NCBI GenBank assembly: GCA_013289715.1
Contig: JABCZJ010000009.1
Coordinates: forward strand, 62,001 to 126,000
Length of the DNA stretch: 64,000 nucleotides
Source: Acidobacteriota bacterium
GTDB taxonomy: Bacteria > Acidobacteriota > Terriglobia > Acidiferrales > UBA7541
Direction: 5' to 3'
Shown here: positions 54,625 to 63,580 of the stretch, one piece after another
Layout: every line of letters begins with the position of its first letter
How positions within the stretch are numbered: the first letter of the stretch is position 1
Notes under the pieces: generated by a model
Told to the model about the DNA's origin: nothing
What the model saw: only the letters and a program-made list of their open reading frames with translations
The model's database searches: none
Translations under genes and position numbers: made by a program

Positions 54625-57600
54625 CTACGGACGAAGTTCCGGACCCTTCTCGGGCCGAATCTCTGGGCGGATTTCTGGACGAATCTCCGGCCGAATGTCT
54701 GGATGAATCTCCGGCCGAATTTCCGGACGCCCGGGCTGGCGCATCAACTTGTGCGCGGGCGAATTGTGAAATCGCCAGACCGGTGCATGTCTTGGAGCGA
54801 TGGGTGGCCGCGGCCCGATCGGCCGTGGCGGCTCCCAATGTCGCGGCACAACTTTCCTGAACGGCACGTCGGTGCCGGAAACGCCACTGCAAGCGCCCGC
54901 TAGGCCGTTATAGGTCACGAACAAGCCGCCGTCGGGCAACGGTTGTTCGTTTGCATCCGTATTGCTGGCTACAAACGCAACCACGTTGCCGCTGCTGTCT
55001 GAGCCGAACGCTTGGATCACGTCGCCGCTCGCCATGCTCGCCCCGTAAGTGTTCGCTAGTGGCGTGGCGACAGTCAGATTCGAAAAGCAAACCGAAGCGC
55101 CAGATATCGGCGTAATCTGGCCTGTCACATTGAAATTCCAATCGGTCGCCAGACTCATCTGCACGCTGGAACTTGCCGAGCCGTTCCTGGATTCAAACGA
55201 TCCGTCATACATTCCAGTGACCGTTGGGAACAGCGTTGCAGTAAACGATCCGGAGTCGCCGTTCATGCAAGTCCCCGTCGAAGAGAACGTCCCCGAAAAC
55301 TGGCTGCTGTTCGACGTACTTGTCCCGGTAAAAGTGAGAGTCGCACCGTTGTCGAGCACCAGGGATATCACGGCAGCGTAGGTACCGGACGCGAGATATC
55401 CGGTGGTGGTAACGCTGGTGACGCCTCCCGAAGCCGAGCAGTTGGAATTCGTAAAAGTGTTCGCCAACATCGTTGCATTCGTGCTGCCGCCTGGGATCGT
55501 TGGAGCGTGCCAGTCCGTCGAAACCACGAGCGGGTTGTAGCAATTCGGATTGGTGTCGTTGGGATTGTCCGGGTTTTGCCCGCCGCACGGATACGGATTT
55601 CCGCTCGCATCAGTCAGCGGCGGAGCGTTCGGCGCGGATTCGCTGGTGGTCACAATCGTCCATTGCTGCGATTGCGGTGGATACGAGACCCACGTCCAGG
55701 TTTCGATTTTTTGGCTCGCCGTCTCGCCGCCGGTCCCGCCCGTGAATCCCGCGTAAGCCAGGTTTCCGCCGATGATCGCCGGAATGTTCACCGGCCAACT
55801 CTGCGTGAACGTCTTGTTCACCACGTCATCGGTGATGGTCGTCGTCAAGGTTGTGCCGTCGTAGGTGAGGTGCACGGCCATGGTGTCGCCGCTGTGCAGA
55901 TCAATGCCCGATGGAGTCAGATCCACGAAAGGAATGGTCGGTGATGCGCCGTCAGTATAAAGCCCCGTCGAATCGTCGCCTTCACCCTGGTTGTTGAAGA
56001 GGTCGAACTTCACCGCGACGCTGGGCGTGATTCCGCCCGAGCCGCCGGGCGCATCCGGTCCGTAGCCCAGCCCCCCACCCACGGGTCCGAGTGCCTTGGC
56101 GCCCGCGACAGAATTCTGCAGCGTGAACGTAATACCGTCCGCTTGTGCGTCGGATAGCTGGAAGGTGAAATCCGTGACGAACCCGCGCACATCCACCTGC
56201 GTCGTGCAGAATGCGCTGCCAGCCTCGCTTGTTCCGCCGTTCGTCAGTTGCAGCCGGCTATCATCCAGCTCGGTGCTGCCGTTCATTTGCATACAGCCCG
56301 GATTGCTGAAACCAAGACCGAAGTTGATGGGAGTCGTCCCGTTCGCCGTAATGGTGAATACCCCGGTCACGACGGCGCTGTCGTTGAGGCCTGCGGACGA
56401 TGCGACAGCCTGAATCGTTGTCGTGCTGCTCACCGCAATGGGGCTCGAGTAGATGGCGGAACTGTGCGTCGGCGTCGTACTATCGGTGGTGTAGTAAATC
56501 ACCGCGCCAGACGTGTCGTCGGTCAGGATCACCGACTGCGCCGAAACATAGGCGCCGGCAGCCGGCGTGAAAATAGGGGGCGCCGTTTGCGAGGCGATCA
56601 CGTAAGCCGCGGTGGCTTCGGTGCTCTGAATGGAACCGCTGGCGATCGCGACGGCGTTGATCGTCGTCGTGACGCTCAACGGGATCGCGCCCGAGTACAA
56701 AGTCGATGAAGTGGAAGGCGCGGTACCATCCGTCGTGTAGTAAATGCTCGCGTTTGGAGTGGCGCTGGTCATCGTCACGGAAACATTACGCGTGTACGAT
56801 CCCTCTGGCGGACTCATCACTGGCGCCGCCGTCTGCGGTTCACTCCCCAACAGCCCAAACACGTCCACTTCCTTCTGCGCACCCACGAATACTTTTCCGT
56901 TCGTCACCACAGGCACGACAAATTTTACTGCCGGCCCCAACTGGTCGCGGCCGCTGGTGAGGTTGGAACCGTACAGCAAGGTAGAGACATTGCCGGCGTT
57001 GTACGCGCGAAGGATGGCCGGGCCATTCGTCGAGTAAGCATCGCTTTGTACCGCCCACACGATTCCATTGGCAGTACCGTTCGATGAGACAGTCGGCGTC
57101 GAACCCGGAAAACTAGTTTCCTCAGCCGACTGCGACGTAGGCGAGGTTGAAAGCAGGCCGCCACTCAGTGAATACGCTTTCAAATGATCGCCGCTTCCCC
57201 AAATATAGACATTCCCATTCCAATAGGCGGGCATGGACCACAGTCCGCCGAAACCTATCACACTTTGAATGATCTCCGGATCGCCCGTGCAGCCGTTGCA
57301 GTAATGGCTGCCGTCACTGGTCATTTGATCGCGGTTCAGCACGTACATTTTCCCGGCCTTTCCCGCTTCCAGCAAAATGTGCGGGTACGGTCCGGTCTGA
57401 TCCTGCGGTATCACCAGCACGCCGCCCGAGCCGACATCGGTATCGGCAGCATCAAGGCTGGCTTGGTTGTAGGGTGTGAAGTAATCGGTGGGCGTGGGAT
57501 TCCCGCCGGCCAAACTCACGCGCACGATGCTGTCGCCGTAATCGATGGTTTTCGATGGCGCCGGCGCCGGAGTTGTTACGGTATCGTCGCCGTTGCCTGT

Positions 57601-58452
57601 CGCGATGTACGCGTTGCCTTCGGAGTCCGCGGAGAGGCCCGCTCCCGAGCCCCAAATCCCATTGCCTCTTCCGTTCGGTGAGGTGTTCCAAACTCCCGTC
57701 TGCGCGAGCGTGGCGGTGTTGTAAGCCAGGATCCATCCATGCCACGGCCCATTATCGCCATGCGAAGCGAAGCCGATATACACGTACCCGCCTTGCAACA
57801 GAAGTCCGGGCCGCTGATTCTCCCACTGTGAGCTGAACGGTACGCTGCCGTCGGTTCCGTCAGTAGCAGTTCCCGGCGCGGAGGCGATCAACCGCACCGG
57901 ACCGCCGAACTTTTCGGCGCCGCTGGTGAAGTCCAGCGCGTGCAGCCGGTAAACGCACGCTCCACTTTCCTTGGTGTTCGCCACCACGTACAAAGTGTTT
58001 GTCGAAGAGTCAATGACGGGCGTTCCGGTGATGCCGATTTCAGGATTGATGTCCTGCGTGTTGCCAACATCAGATGTGGCTAGCGTGGTCGCCCCATTCA
58101 CCAGAAACGTCACCTGCCACAGCGGTGCTCCGCCGGCGTCGGCGTCGAACGCATAAACGGAATCGTGCTCCGTCGCGACATACAAAACATTGTGGGTTCC
58201 CTGGCCGGGTATCACCACGCCCGGAACATACAAAGGCTGCGCGTAGACCTGGCCGTCCACCCCCAGCGCGAACAACTTCCCGAACGTGGTGGAGTTCACG
58301 TTCGACCGAGTCAGAATCGTTTCGTCGGTATTCTGGCCGTCGCGCGCGTTGTCGTAATGCTGCGTCAGGATGGGGGTCTGGGCGAACGTCGAAACGGGCG
58401 CAACAACGATCGCGAGAAGCAATAAGCACGCCCCAGCGACAGCTCTACGCAT
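54625..58452 (-). CDS. Large secreted protein: PQQ-like propeller, chitobiase-type repeats, lectin-like domain, (IRPE)n tail
   Basis: 1275 residues from ATG 58452 (GGAG seven bases upstream), signal peptide MRRAVAGACLLLLAIVVAPV. Residues ~30-545 form a PQQ-like beta-propeller (NVLYVATEHDSVYAFDADAG, IGITGTPVIDSSTNTLYVVA). Then come two or three CHB_HEX_C-type repeats (ASIYYTTDGTAPSTSSTLYS and AVIYYTTDSTTPTHSSAIYS) and a legume-lectin-like beta sandwich (NFGLGFSNPGCMQMNGSTEL, DFTFQLSDAQADGITFTLQN). Further beta domains end in a Pro/Glu/Arg tail. It probably binds polysaccharides at the surface. It is convergent with GH20, consistent with a glycan theme, but no catalytic motif is seen. Confidence 0.75.
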   Translation of the reverse strand: MRRAVAGACLLLLAIVVAPVSTFAQTPILTQHYDNARDGQNTDETILTRSNVNSTTFGKLFALGVDGQVYAQPLYVPGVVIPGQGTHNVLYVATEHDSVYAFDADAGGAPLWQVTFLVNGATTLATSDVGNTQDINPEIGITGTPVIDSSTNTLYVVANTKESGACVYRLHALDFTSGAEKFGGPVRLIASAPGTATDGTDGSVPFSSQWENQRPGLLLQGGYVYIGFASHGDNGPWHGWILAYNTATLAQTGVWNTSPNGRGNGIWGSGAGLSADSEGNAYIATGNGDDTVTTPAPAPSKTIDYGDSIVRVSLAGGNPTPTDYFTPYNQASLDAADTDVGSGGVLVIPQDQTGPYPHILLEAGKAGKMYVLNRDQMTSDGSHYCNGCTGDPEIIQSVIGFGGLWSMPAYWNGNVYIWGSGDHLKAYSLSGGLLSTSPTSQSAEETSFPGSTPTVSSNGTANGIVWAVQSDAYSTNGPAILRAYNAGNVSTLLYGSNLTSGRDQLGPAVKFVVPVVTNGKVFVGAQKEVDVFGLLGSEPQTAAPVMSPPEGSYTRNVSVTMTSATPNASIYYTTDGTAPSTSSTLYSGAIPLSVTTTINAVAIASGSIQSTEATAAYVIASQTAPPIFTPAAGAYVSAQSVILTDDTSGAVIYYTTDSTTPTHSSAIYSSPIAVSSTTTIQAVASSAGLNDSAVVTGVFTITANGTTPINFGLGFSNPGCMQMNGSTELDDSRLQLTNGGTSEAGSAFCTTQVDVRGFVTDFTFQLSDAQADGITFTLQNSVAGAKALGPVGGGLGYGPDAPGGSGGITPSVAVKFDLFNNQGEGDDSTGLYTDGASPTIPFVDLTPSGIDLHSGDTMAVHLTYDGTTLTTTITDDVVNKTFTQSWPVNIPAIIGGNLAYAGFTGGTGGETASQKIETWTWVSYPPQSQQWTIVTTSESAPNAPPLTDASGNPYPCGGQNPDNPNDTNPNCYNPLVVSTDWHAPTIPGGSTNATMLANTFTNSNCSASGGVTSVTTTGYLASGTYAAVISLVLDNGATLTFTGTSTSNSSQFSGTFSSTGTCMNGDSGSFTATLFPTVTGMYDGSFESRNGSASSSVQMSLATDWNFNVTGQITPISGASVCFSNLTVATPLANTYGASMASGDVIQAFGSDSSGNVVAFVASNTDANEQPLPDGGLFVTYNGLAGACSGVSGTDVPFRKVVPRHWEPPRPIGPRPPIAPRHAPVWRFHNSPAHKLMRQPGRPEIRPEIHPDIRPEIRPEIRPEIRPEKGPELRP
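54628..54730 (-). repeat. Tandem 12-bp repeats coding a PEIR tail
   Basis: Eight or so imperfect 12-bp units (plus strand CTGGACGAATCT / CCGGCCGAATTT) encode PEIRPEIHPDIRPEIRPEIR and further units to the C-terminus of the large secreted protein. Probably variable in copy number. Confidence 0.65.
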
Positions 58453-58975
58453 CCAGCTTCTCCGCACAGGCAAATGCTCGAGGTTTTCGCACTTGTTTCC
58501 CAAGTTGCAGACTTGCTGGCGCGCCCTAAGCTCAGCAAAACCACCCCGATAAGCACCGGTACTACTGGAACCTGAAGTGTAGACGAGCGTCGCCTGGATG
58601 ACTCGTCGCAATTCAAGGTCCACCATCAGCGCTCGGAAATGCGGTCAAAATAAGGGCTAAGCCACTACTTGTCAATGGCACGTGGGGTCAGGCGAAAGTG
58701 GATGGGTGAGGCGACAAGCAGACGAAGGAAAGCCTTTGCAGGTTTAGAGAAATTCGCAATCCGTCGCGCTCGCGAAAGAGTTGCGACGTTGGTTGTGAAT
58801 CTGGAGCGGCCGCCTGTTTACCCTGAGGTCGCGTCGGCGAACTCAGGGTAGGCTGCCGGTTGAGATCAATCGTCAATCGGGATGTCGCGCAGTGCCGGAT
58901 TCCGCTTGTGCCCGATAGACCACGAGCCGACCGGCTACACGGCCTTGCGACTGGACGAGTGGTTTTTACTCAGAT
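58453..58975. other. Intergenic region upstream of the large secreted protein
   Basis: About 520 bases. The minus frame of the secreted protein stays open to 58626, but that part looks untranslated. Short frames in 58669-58876 on both strands do not resemble proteins. Confidence 0.4.
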
Positions 58976-60568
58976 TTAAGGATGAGGTACGGGCCCTTGC
59001 GGCCCGGGTCTGGGCTGAAATCGCGGCTGCGGCACTTGCACGTTGAACGGAGCTTGATTCGGCCCGCCTGCTCCACTAGCCGCCGCAATGATCATCTGTT
59101 TATCACGTAGCAGGCCCGGCTCGCCGGGATAGTAGCTCAGCATCAGGTCGACCAACTGCGCGGCCGCTGGATAATTCCGCTGCTGGTACAGCTGCGTCAC
59201 CTGCGTCTTGTAGATATTGTCAATTTGAACTTCCAGCGCGTGGCCGTTTTGATTGCCCGCGTTGCGGGCCTGCATCGCCCAGAAGAGCGCCGAATTATTC
59301 AGCGGAGCGAAATAGCGTCCTTGGCCGTACGCCGCTTGCGCATTTTGCAGCTGTAGCTGCCCGGGAACGGTTTGCACGGGCACCGGAGCCGGAGCTGGCG
59401 CGGGAGCGACGGTGCGGGGAACTTTATTCTGCACGGGATTCTGCGGCTCGCGGCCGTTCGAGTCATCGCTCGCCACGGCGGGCGCGGCATCGTCTGCCAC
59501 TCGAATTAAATCTACGTTGCTGGGGCCGCCGCTCTTGGTCTGCCACGCCAAATCGAAAACCGCTCCCTCGTGGACGTCGATCGCGCCCGAGCCGCTGGCT
59601 TGCACCGCCTTTCGCCCCGGGCAAGAAATCAATCCATCAATCGTATATTCCTGCGCGCCGGGTTTCACACCGCTGGCGGCGAAAGGATTCGAAGTGGGAT
59701 GAAACGCCTTCCCCGCAATCGTCACATTCAGATCCGGCGTGCACTTGTGCCGGTCGCTGGCATAGCGAATCATCACCGTCGCAGTGGTCACGGCGGGCGC
59801 GGCTGGCGGTGGTGGTGGACGATGCAAAACTTTCCAGCCGACCAGCGCTGCAATAGCGACCGCGGCTGCGATGCCGATGCTCGTCCACGGCGGTTGCCCT
59901 GCCGCTGCGCCCGTCGTCGTTGGTGTTGACGGTTGCGGCGTTGTCACAGCCGGAATATGCGCGCCCGTCGTGGGCTTCGCCACAATTGCAGCCGCCCGAG
60001 TGGGTGATAGCCGGGACGTCAAGATCGCTTGCGGAACCGTGGTGGTCTGCTTCGGAGGCTCGGCCGATGCCCAGCGCCCATTCGCGTGAGCCTGAATGCC
60101 TTTCGCGCCTAGTCCCGCGACGAGCGAAGGAACCACCGTAGCGATTCGCTCTGGCGGAATGCGCGTGGCGTTCGCCGCGGCCATGGCCTGGTGCCAGCCA
60201 GGTCGCCGATGTGCGTAATCGTCGTGCGAAACTTCCAGCAACAGGGGAAACGTCGCCTTAGAACTCTCCACCGCGCGCACGATTTCACGCGTGATCTGAT
60301 CAGACGGCAAGGACCGCGGCGAAATCACGATCACCATCGCCTCGCAGTCCGAAATGGCTTTGTGGGTTTCCTCGAAGTAATCCGCGCCGGCCGGGCAGTC
60401 CCGTTCGTAATACCAGCTGCTGTATCCTTGCGATTCCAGCCCCGACGCAATTTCATAAGCCACGGCGCCATCTTCCTGCACGTAGCTGATGAAAATTTTT
60501 TTGGGCAAAGATCCCATACCGGACTCCGAGGGGCGATGCCGAACCTTCGCCGCTACCGATTGGGCCAT
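58976..60568 (-). CDS. TIR-domain membrane protein with periplasmic C-terminal domain
   Basis: About 530 residues from ATG 60568 (a TTG at 60616 would add 16). The TIR domain spans ~22-155: KKIFISYVQEDGAVAYEIAS, GYSSWYYERDCPAGADYFEE, MVIVISPRSLPSDQITREIV. E95 in TREIVRA lines up with the catalytic Glu of SARM1-type TIR NADases (HKEIVTA). A Pro/Thr linker leads to one TM helix (229-248). Beyond it lie a beta-rich segment and a TPR-like helical end (QLYQQRNYPAAAQLVDLMLS). No NTPase or nuclease partner is adjacent. It may be a cytoplasmic TIR effector gated by an outward sensor, or a signalling adaptor (inference). Confidence 0.8.
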   Translation of the reverse strand: MAQSVAAKVRHRPSESGMGSLPKKIFISYVQEDGAVAYEIASGLESQGYSSWYYERDCPAGADYFEETHKAISDCEAMVIVISPRSLPSDQITREIVRAVESSKATFPLLLEVSHDDYAHRRPGWHQAMAAANATRIPPERIATVVPSLVAGLGAKGIQAHANGRWASAEPPKQTTTVPQAILTSRLSPTRAAAIVAKPTTGAHIPAVTTPQPSTPTTTGAAAGQPPWTSIGIAAAVAIAALVGWKVLHRPPPPPAAPAVTTATVMIRYASDRHKCTPDLNVTIAGKAFHPTSNPFAASGVKPGAQEYTIDGLISCPGRKAVQASGSGAIDVHEGAVFDLAWQTKSGGPSNVDLIRVADDAAPAVASDDSNGREPQNPVQNKVPRTVAPAPAPAPVPVQTVPGQLQLQNAQAAYGQGRYFAPLNNSALFWAMQARNAGNQNGHALEVQIDNIYKTQVTQLYQQRNYPAAAQLVDLMLSYYPGEPGLLRDKQMIIAAASGAGGPNQAPFNVQVPQPRFQPRPGPQGPVPHP

Positions 60569-60619
60569 ATTCTCTAATACCCCGAGAGGGGATTGCAAAT
60601 CCAATTGCTGCTGCAACGC

Positions 60620-60982
60620 TTAGTCATGGTGCAAATAGAAGAGGTTCCCGTCCAAATCCTCTACGGTGAACTGCCGCAACCCCCATGGCTTTTTTTTCAG
60701 AGGCCCCACGATGTTCGCACCTAGCGACTCCAGTTCCTGATACGACGCATCGATATCTTCAGCGAACACCCAGTGAACCCCGGGTTCGAACGGCGGCTTC
60801 CGCTTGCGAAAGAATATCGCCACATTCCGGCGTGATACGGCCCCAATCTATTTGCCTGGGTACAGCCATCCAATCTCAAAGCCGAGTGCATCCCTGTAAT
60901 GCTGTTGTGGGCGTTCGACCTCCGCGACCGGCAGCTCCGGCACTGGCTGGCCAATCGAGGTCATTTTCTCTTTTGTGCCCAT
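60620..60982 (-). pseudogene. VOC/glyoxalase family protein with premature stop
   Basis: From ATG 60982 (GGAGAG upstream) the frame reads VPELPVAEVERPQQHYRDAL, GFEIGWLYPGK and then TAG (60848-60850). It continues in the same frame as IGAVSRRNVAIFFRKRKPPF, HWVFAEDIDASYQELESLGA, GLRQFTVEDLDGNLFYLHHD. This is one complete ~120-residue VOC (bleomycin-resistance/glyoxalase) fold with a single nonsense codon at position 45. Confidence 0.8.
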
Positions 60983-61060
60983 AGAGCTCTCCTATGCTCT
61001 CTCTTATGCAACAAGACCGCCAACGCGTCAATTTAGGACACTACCCGCGCGCGCAAGGTC

Positions 61061-61089
61061 TTGTCCGGCTTAGTTCTCCATGCTATAAG
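61061..61089 (+). promoter_or_regulatory. Sigma-70 promoter of tRNA-Gly
   Basis: TTGTCC (61061-61066), a 17-base spacer and TATAAG (61084-61089), about 30 bases before the mature tRNA. Confidence 0.55.
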
Positions 61090-61118
61090 TAAAACCCTGG
61101 CGAGAAGTTGCTCCTAAC

Positions 61119-61192
61119 GCGGGATTCGTATAGTGGTAGTACGCGACCTTGCCAAGGTCGAGGCGAGGGTTCGATTCCCTTATCCCGCTCCA
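61119..61192 (+). tRNA. tRNA-Gly (anticodon GCC)
   Basis: A 74-nt cloverleaf with encoded CCA. The acceptor pairs GCGGGAT (61119-61125) with ATCCCGC (61182-61188), discriminator T61189. The anticodon arm GACCTTGCCAAGGTC has GCC at 61151-61153, and the T-arm is AGGGTTCGATTCCCT. No integrase or duplicated 3' end is seen beside it. Confidence 0.95.
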
Positions 61193-61294
61193 CTTCCGTA
61201 GCAGCCAGCCTCCTGTTTGTGGCCGCATCTTCCTGCAATCACGCAGCACACGAGATGTCGTGGGGATGGATGCAAAATTCGCTCCACGAACAAA

Positions 61295-62187
61295 CTACCG
61301 AATGCGCGTTGGGTGCGAACTGTATTGGTGCTGGTGACCAATGTGGAATGCAAGCTTCATGGTGATCTGGACCGTAGCCGGTTTCCCATCGCGACCCGTG
61401 GCAGGGATGAACTTCCACCGGCGCACCTCGTCCAAGGCACGGTCCGTCAGTCCGTCAGTCCGTCGGGCAGCGCTTCCCTTACGGTCAGCTTTTGCACACT
61501 GCCGTCGGTTCCGATAACAGCCATCACCACCACTGAACCTTGCGTTCGATGTTTCAGAGCCTCCTCAGTGTACGGAGCTTCCTCGGTACAGGAGACGCAC
61601 TTGGGAACCGTGTAACCGTTTTGGCCTGCGAGCGCGATTTGTGGATCGAATTTGTAGTGGAAATCCACCGTAGAGGATGCCACGAGGTCTGTGGCTTCAG
61701 GTGAAATCTGCGACGTAATTTCAAAGCCCTTCAGCCACTTTCGATCGGCAACGTCGTACAGGTTCACTTCAACGGTGAGTTCGTTCTCGCGCACCAGGAC
61801 GTTTCCACCCAGGACGGCTGTGATCTTCAGTTGGCCCGCAACCCAGAGTGCCATATCGATGCTCTTAAAAGCATTTGACGGCAACAGTCTGTCCTGAAGC
61901 CAATCGCGCATCGGTTCGCGTTTTTGGACTGCCGCTTGAATGCTCGTGCCCTTCAGATCATTGTCGAAACTCTGCGCCAGCGCAGCGCCCAGCTTGGTGA
62001 AGTGTTCGCCAGGTCCATAGAAATCGATTACGACGACCGATGGCTCTCGCGAAGCAGAGATAACCTCGGCCATGTGATTCGCCATCAGCTGCATGTCTGG
62101 TAATTGCGCCTGGGTGGTGCTGCCCGCCGCGGCCAGAATTAACCAGGCGAGGGGAACGATGTGCGAATATCTCTTCAGGACAGGCAT
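61295..62187 (-). pseudogene. Secreted TonB-C-terminal-domain protein, truncated by an 8-bp tandem duplication
   Basis: The intact reading runs 62187-61447 (246 residues): signal peptide HIVPLAWLILAAAGSTTQAQ, a ~165-residue domain (VVVIDFYGPGEHFTKLGAAL, VLGGNVLVRENELTVEVNLY) and the start of a TonB C-terminal domain (EEALKHRTQGSVVVMAVIGT, DGSVQKLTVREALPDGLTD). The domain should continue RALDEVRRWKFIPATGRDGK, PATVQITMKLAF. That text is present down to 61295 but in another frame, displaced by a tandem copy of an 8-mer at 61442-61464. The role was probably an energy-transducer or stand-alone TonB-like protein. Confidence 0.75.
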
Positions 62188-62363
62188 ATCCGGTCCGCTA
62201 CGTCCTCGTTAAGTAACCGCCGTATTATCCAAACTTGGGCGCTGGACGCAAGTGCCGATCGCTGGAAAGGCGACTTGTCGCTGGTTCGTTGTGGACATGG
62301 ATTCTGCGTGCATGTTCTAGGAGCTGGTACCTCGCCGTGCTAGAGTTCCCCCGCCCAACCCAC

Positions 62364-62852
62364 ATGCTTGCCTATCTCAGTGGTCCTATCGAATATGCAG
62401 AAGACGGTGGCCGACTCTGGCGCCGCAAACTTGCGCCGTATTTGCGCGAGCAGCTCGGCCACCGCGTCTACGATCCCGCCGAGGATGAAAAAAAGAATCT
62501 CACTGAAGCAGAAGCCGCGCATTTCCGTAAGTGGAAATCCACCGACGTCGAGCGTTTCCGCCGCGTGGTGCGAAAGATCATCGCGTTTGATCTGGACATC
62601 ATCGAAAACCACGCTGACTACATCGTCTGCTACTGGGACGCGTCAGCGAAAAGCGGCGGCACCTCCGCCGAACTCACCATCGCGCATCGCAAAGGCATCC
62701 CGGTGTACCTGGTCACCACTCTTCCCACGCCGGAAATCAGCGGATGGATGCTGGGCTGTTCCGACCAGCTCTTTAGCTCGATCGAAGACCTGAAAGAATT
62801 CCTCACCGCGCGCTTTACGCGAGAAAAACAAAACCAGCTCTGGAAAGATTGA
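62364..62852 (+). CDS. Nucleoside 2-deoxyribosyltransferase-like protein
   Basis: 162 residues from ATG 62364. LAYLSGPIEYAEDGGRLWRR at the N-terminus and IIENHADYIVCYWDASAKSG, GTSAELTIAHRKGIPVYLVT in the C-terminal half fit the nucleoside 2-deoxyribosyltransferase-like fold (G-P-I start, Asp pair, G-T-x-x-E-L). The family transfers or hydrolyses the glycosidic bond of nucleosides. It sits directly before an inosine/xanthosine triphosphatase and thymidine kinase, a nucleotide salvage and sanitation group. Confidence 0.75.
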   Translation: MLAYLSGPIEYAEDGGRLWRRKLAPYLREQLGHRVYDPAEDEKKNLTEAEAAHFRKWKSTDVERFRRVVRKIIAFDLDIIENHADYIVCYWDASAKSGGTSAELTIAHRKGIPVYLVTTLPTPEISGWMLGCSDQLFSSIEDLKEFLTARFTREKQNQLWKD

Positions 62853-62867
62853 TATCATTCGCCCGGC

Positions 62868-63533
62868 ATGGAGAAAATTCTGGTCGCCGTCGGTAGCACG
62901 CGCCGCCCGAAAGTGCACGCGGTCAGCGAAGCGCTGGCTGCGATCCGCACCGTCTCCGATTTCCTTCCAGCGTTCGAAATTGTGGGCGTCGAAGTGCCCA
63001 GCGGCGTCCGGCACACTCCACTCTCGCGTGAAGATTTAATGACCGGCGCCCGCCAACGCGCGGAAGCTCTGCTGCAAATCGCACGCGCGAAAAATGAACG
63101 CTGGAAATATTTCGTCGGCCTCGAAGGCGGCCTAGACGTAATCGCGGGCCTCGAGGTGATCCCCAGTCTGGACGTCGTGCCCGAACTGGACGTCGTCAGC
63201 GAGGCGAGCAATCGCTGGGTGTTCCTGGAAAGCTGGGCCTACGTAACGGACGGCGAAGGCCGCGGCGCCTTCGGCCAGTCCGGCGCCGTGCTTGTGCCGG
63301 AAGCCCTTGCGGAAACCGTGGTTGGCGATGGCGTCGAGCTTGCGCAAGCGATTGACGCCTTCGCCGGCGGCCACAATATTCGCGATGCCGAAGGCGCGTG
63401 GGGCATCCTGACGCGCAATCTAGCCACGCGGCAGGATTCCTTCCGCGCCGCGGTGATCAATGCCTTCGCGCCATTTTTCAATCGCGAGCTGTATGCGGCA
63501 AGCGGCCCAAGCGATCCCGGTGCGAGCGTCTGA
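62868..63533 (+). CDS. Inosine/xanthosine triphosphatase (YjjX/DUF84)
   Basis: 221 residues. The family opening ILVAVGSTRRPKVHAVSEAL, the block GARQRAEALLQIARA and the signature YFVGLEGGLD are present, followed by LESWAYVTDGEGRGAFGQSG and DAEGAWGILTRNLATRQDSF. It hydrolyses non-canonical ITP/XTP. It is longer than the usual ~175 residues; part of the excess is a 6-residue tandem repeat (LEVIPS LDVVPE LDVVSE) between 63151 and 63204, inserted after the GLEGGLD motif. Confidence 0.85.
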   Translation: MEKILVAVGSTRRPKVHAVSEALAAIRTVSDFLPAFEIVGVEVPSGVRHTPLSREDLMTGARQRAEALLQIARAKNERWKYFVGLEGGLDVIAGLEVIPSLDVVPELDVVSEASNRWVFLESWAYVTDGEGRGAFGQSGAVLVPEALAETVVGDGVELAQAIDAFAGGHNIRDAEGAWGILTRNLATRQDSFRAAVINAFAPFFNRELYAASGPSDPGASV

Positions 63534-63580
63534 AATTTTGCAATCGTATGTGTTAGCCTAACGCCAAGAGGTGAGACTGC

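Noticed and set aside
61119..61192. tRNA-Gly as a second integration site
   Set aside because: No integrase, no duplicated 3' end and ordinary genes on both sides.
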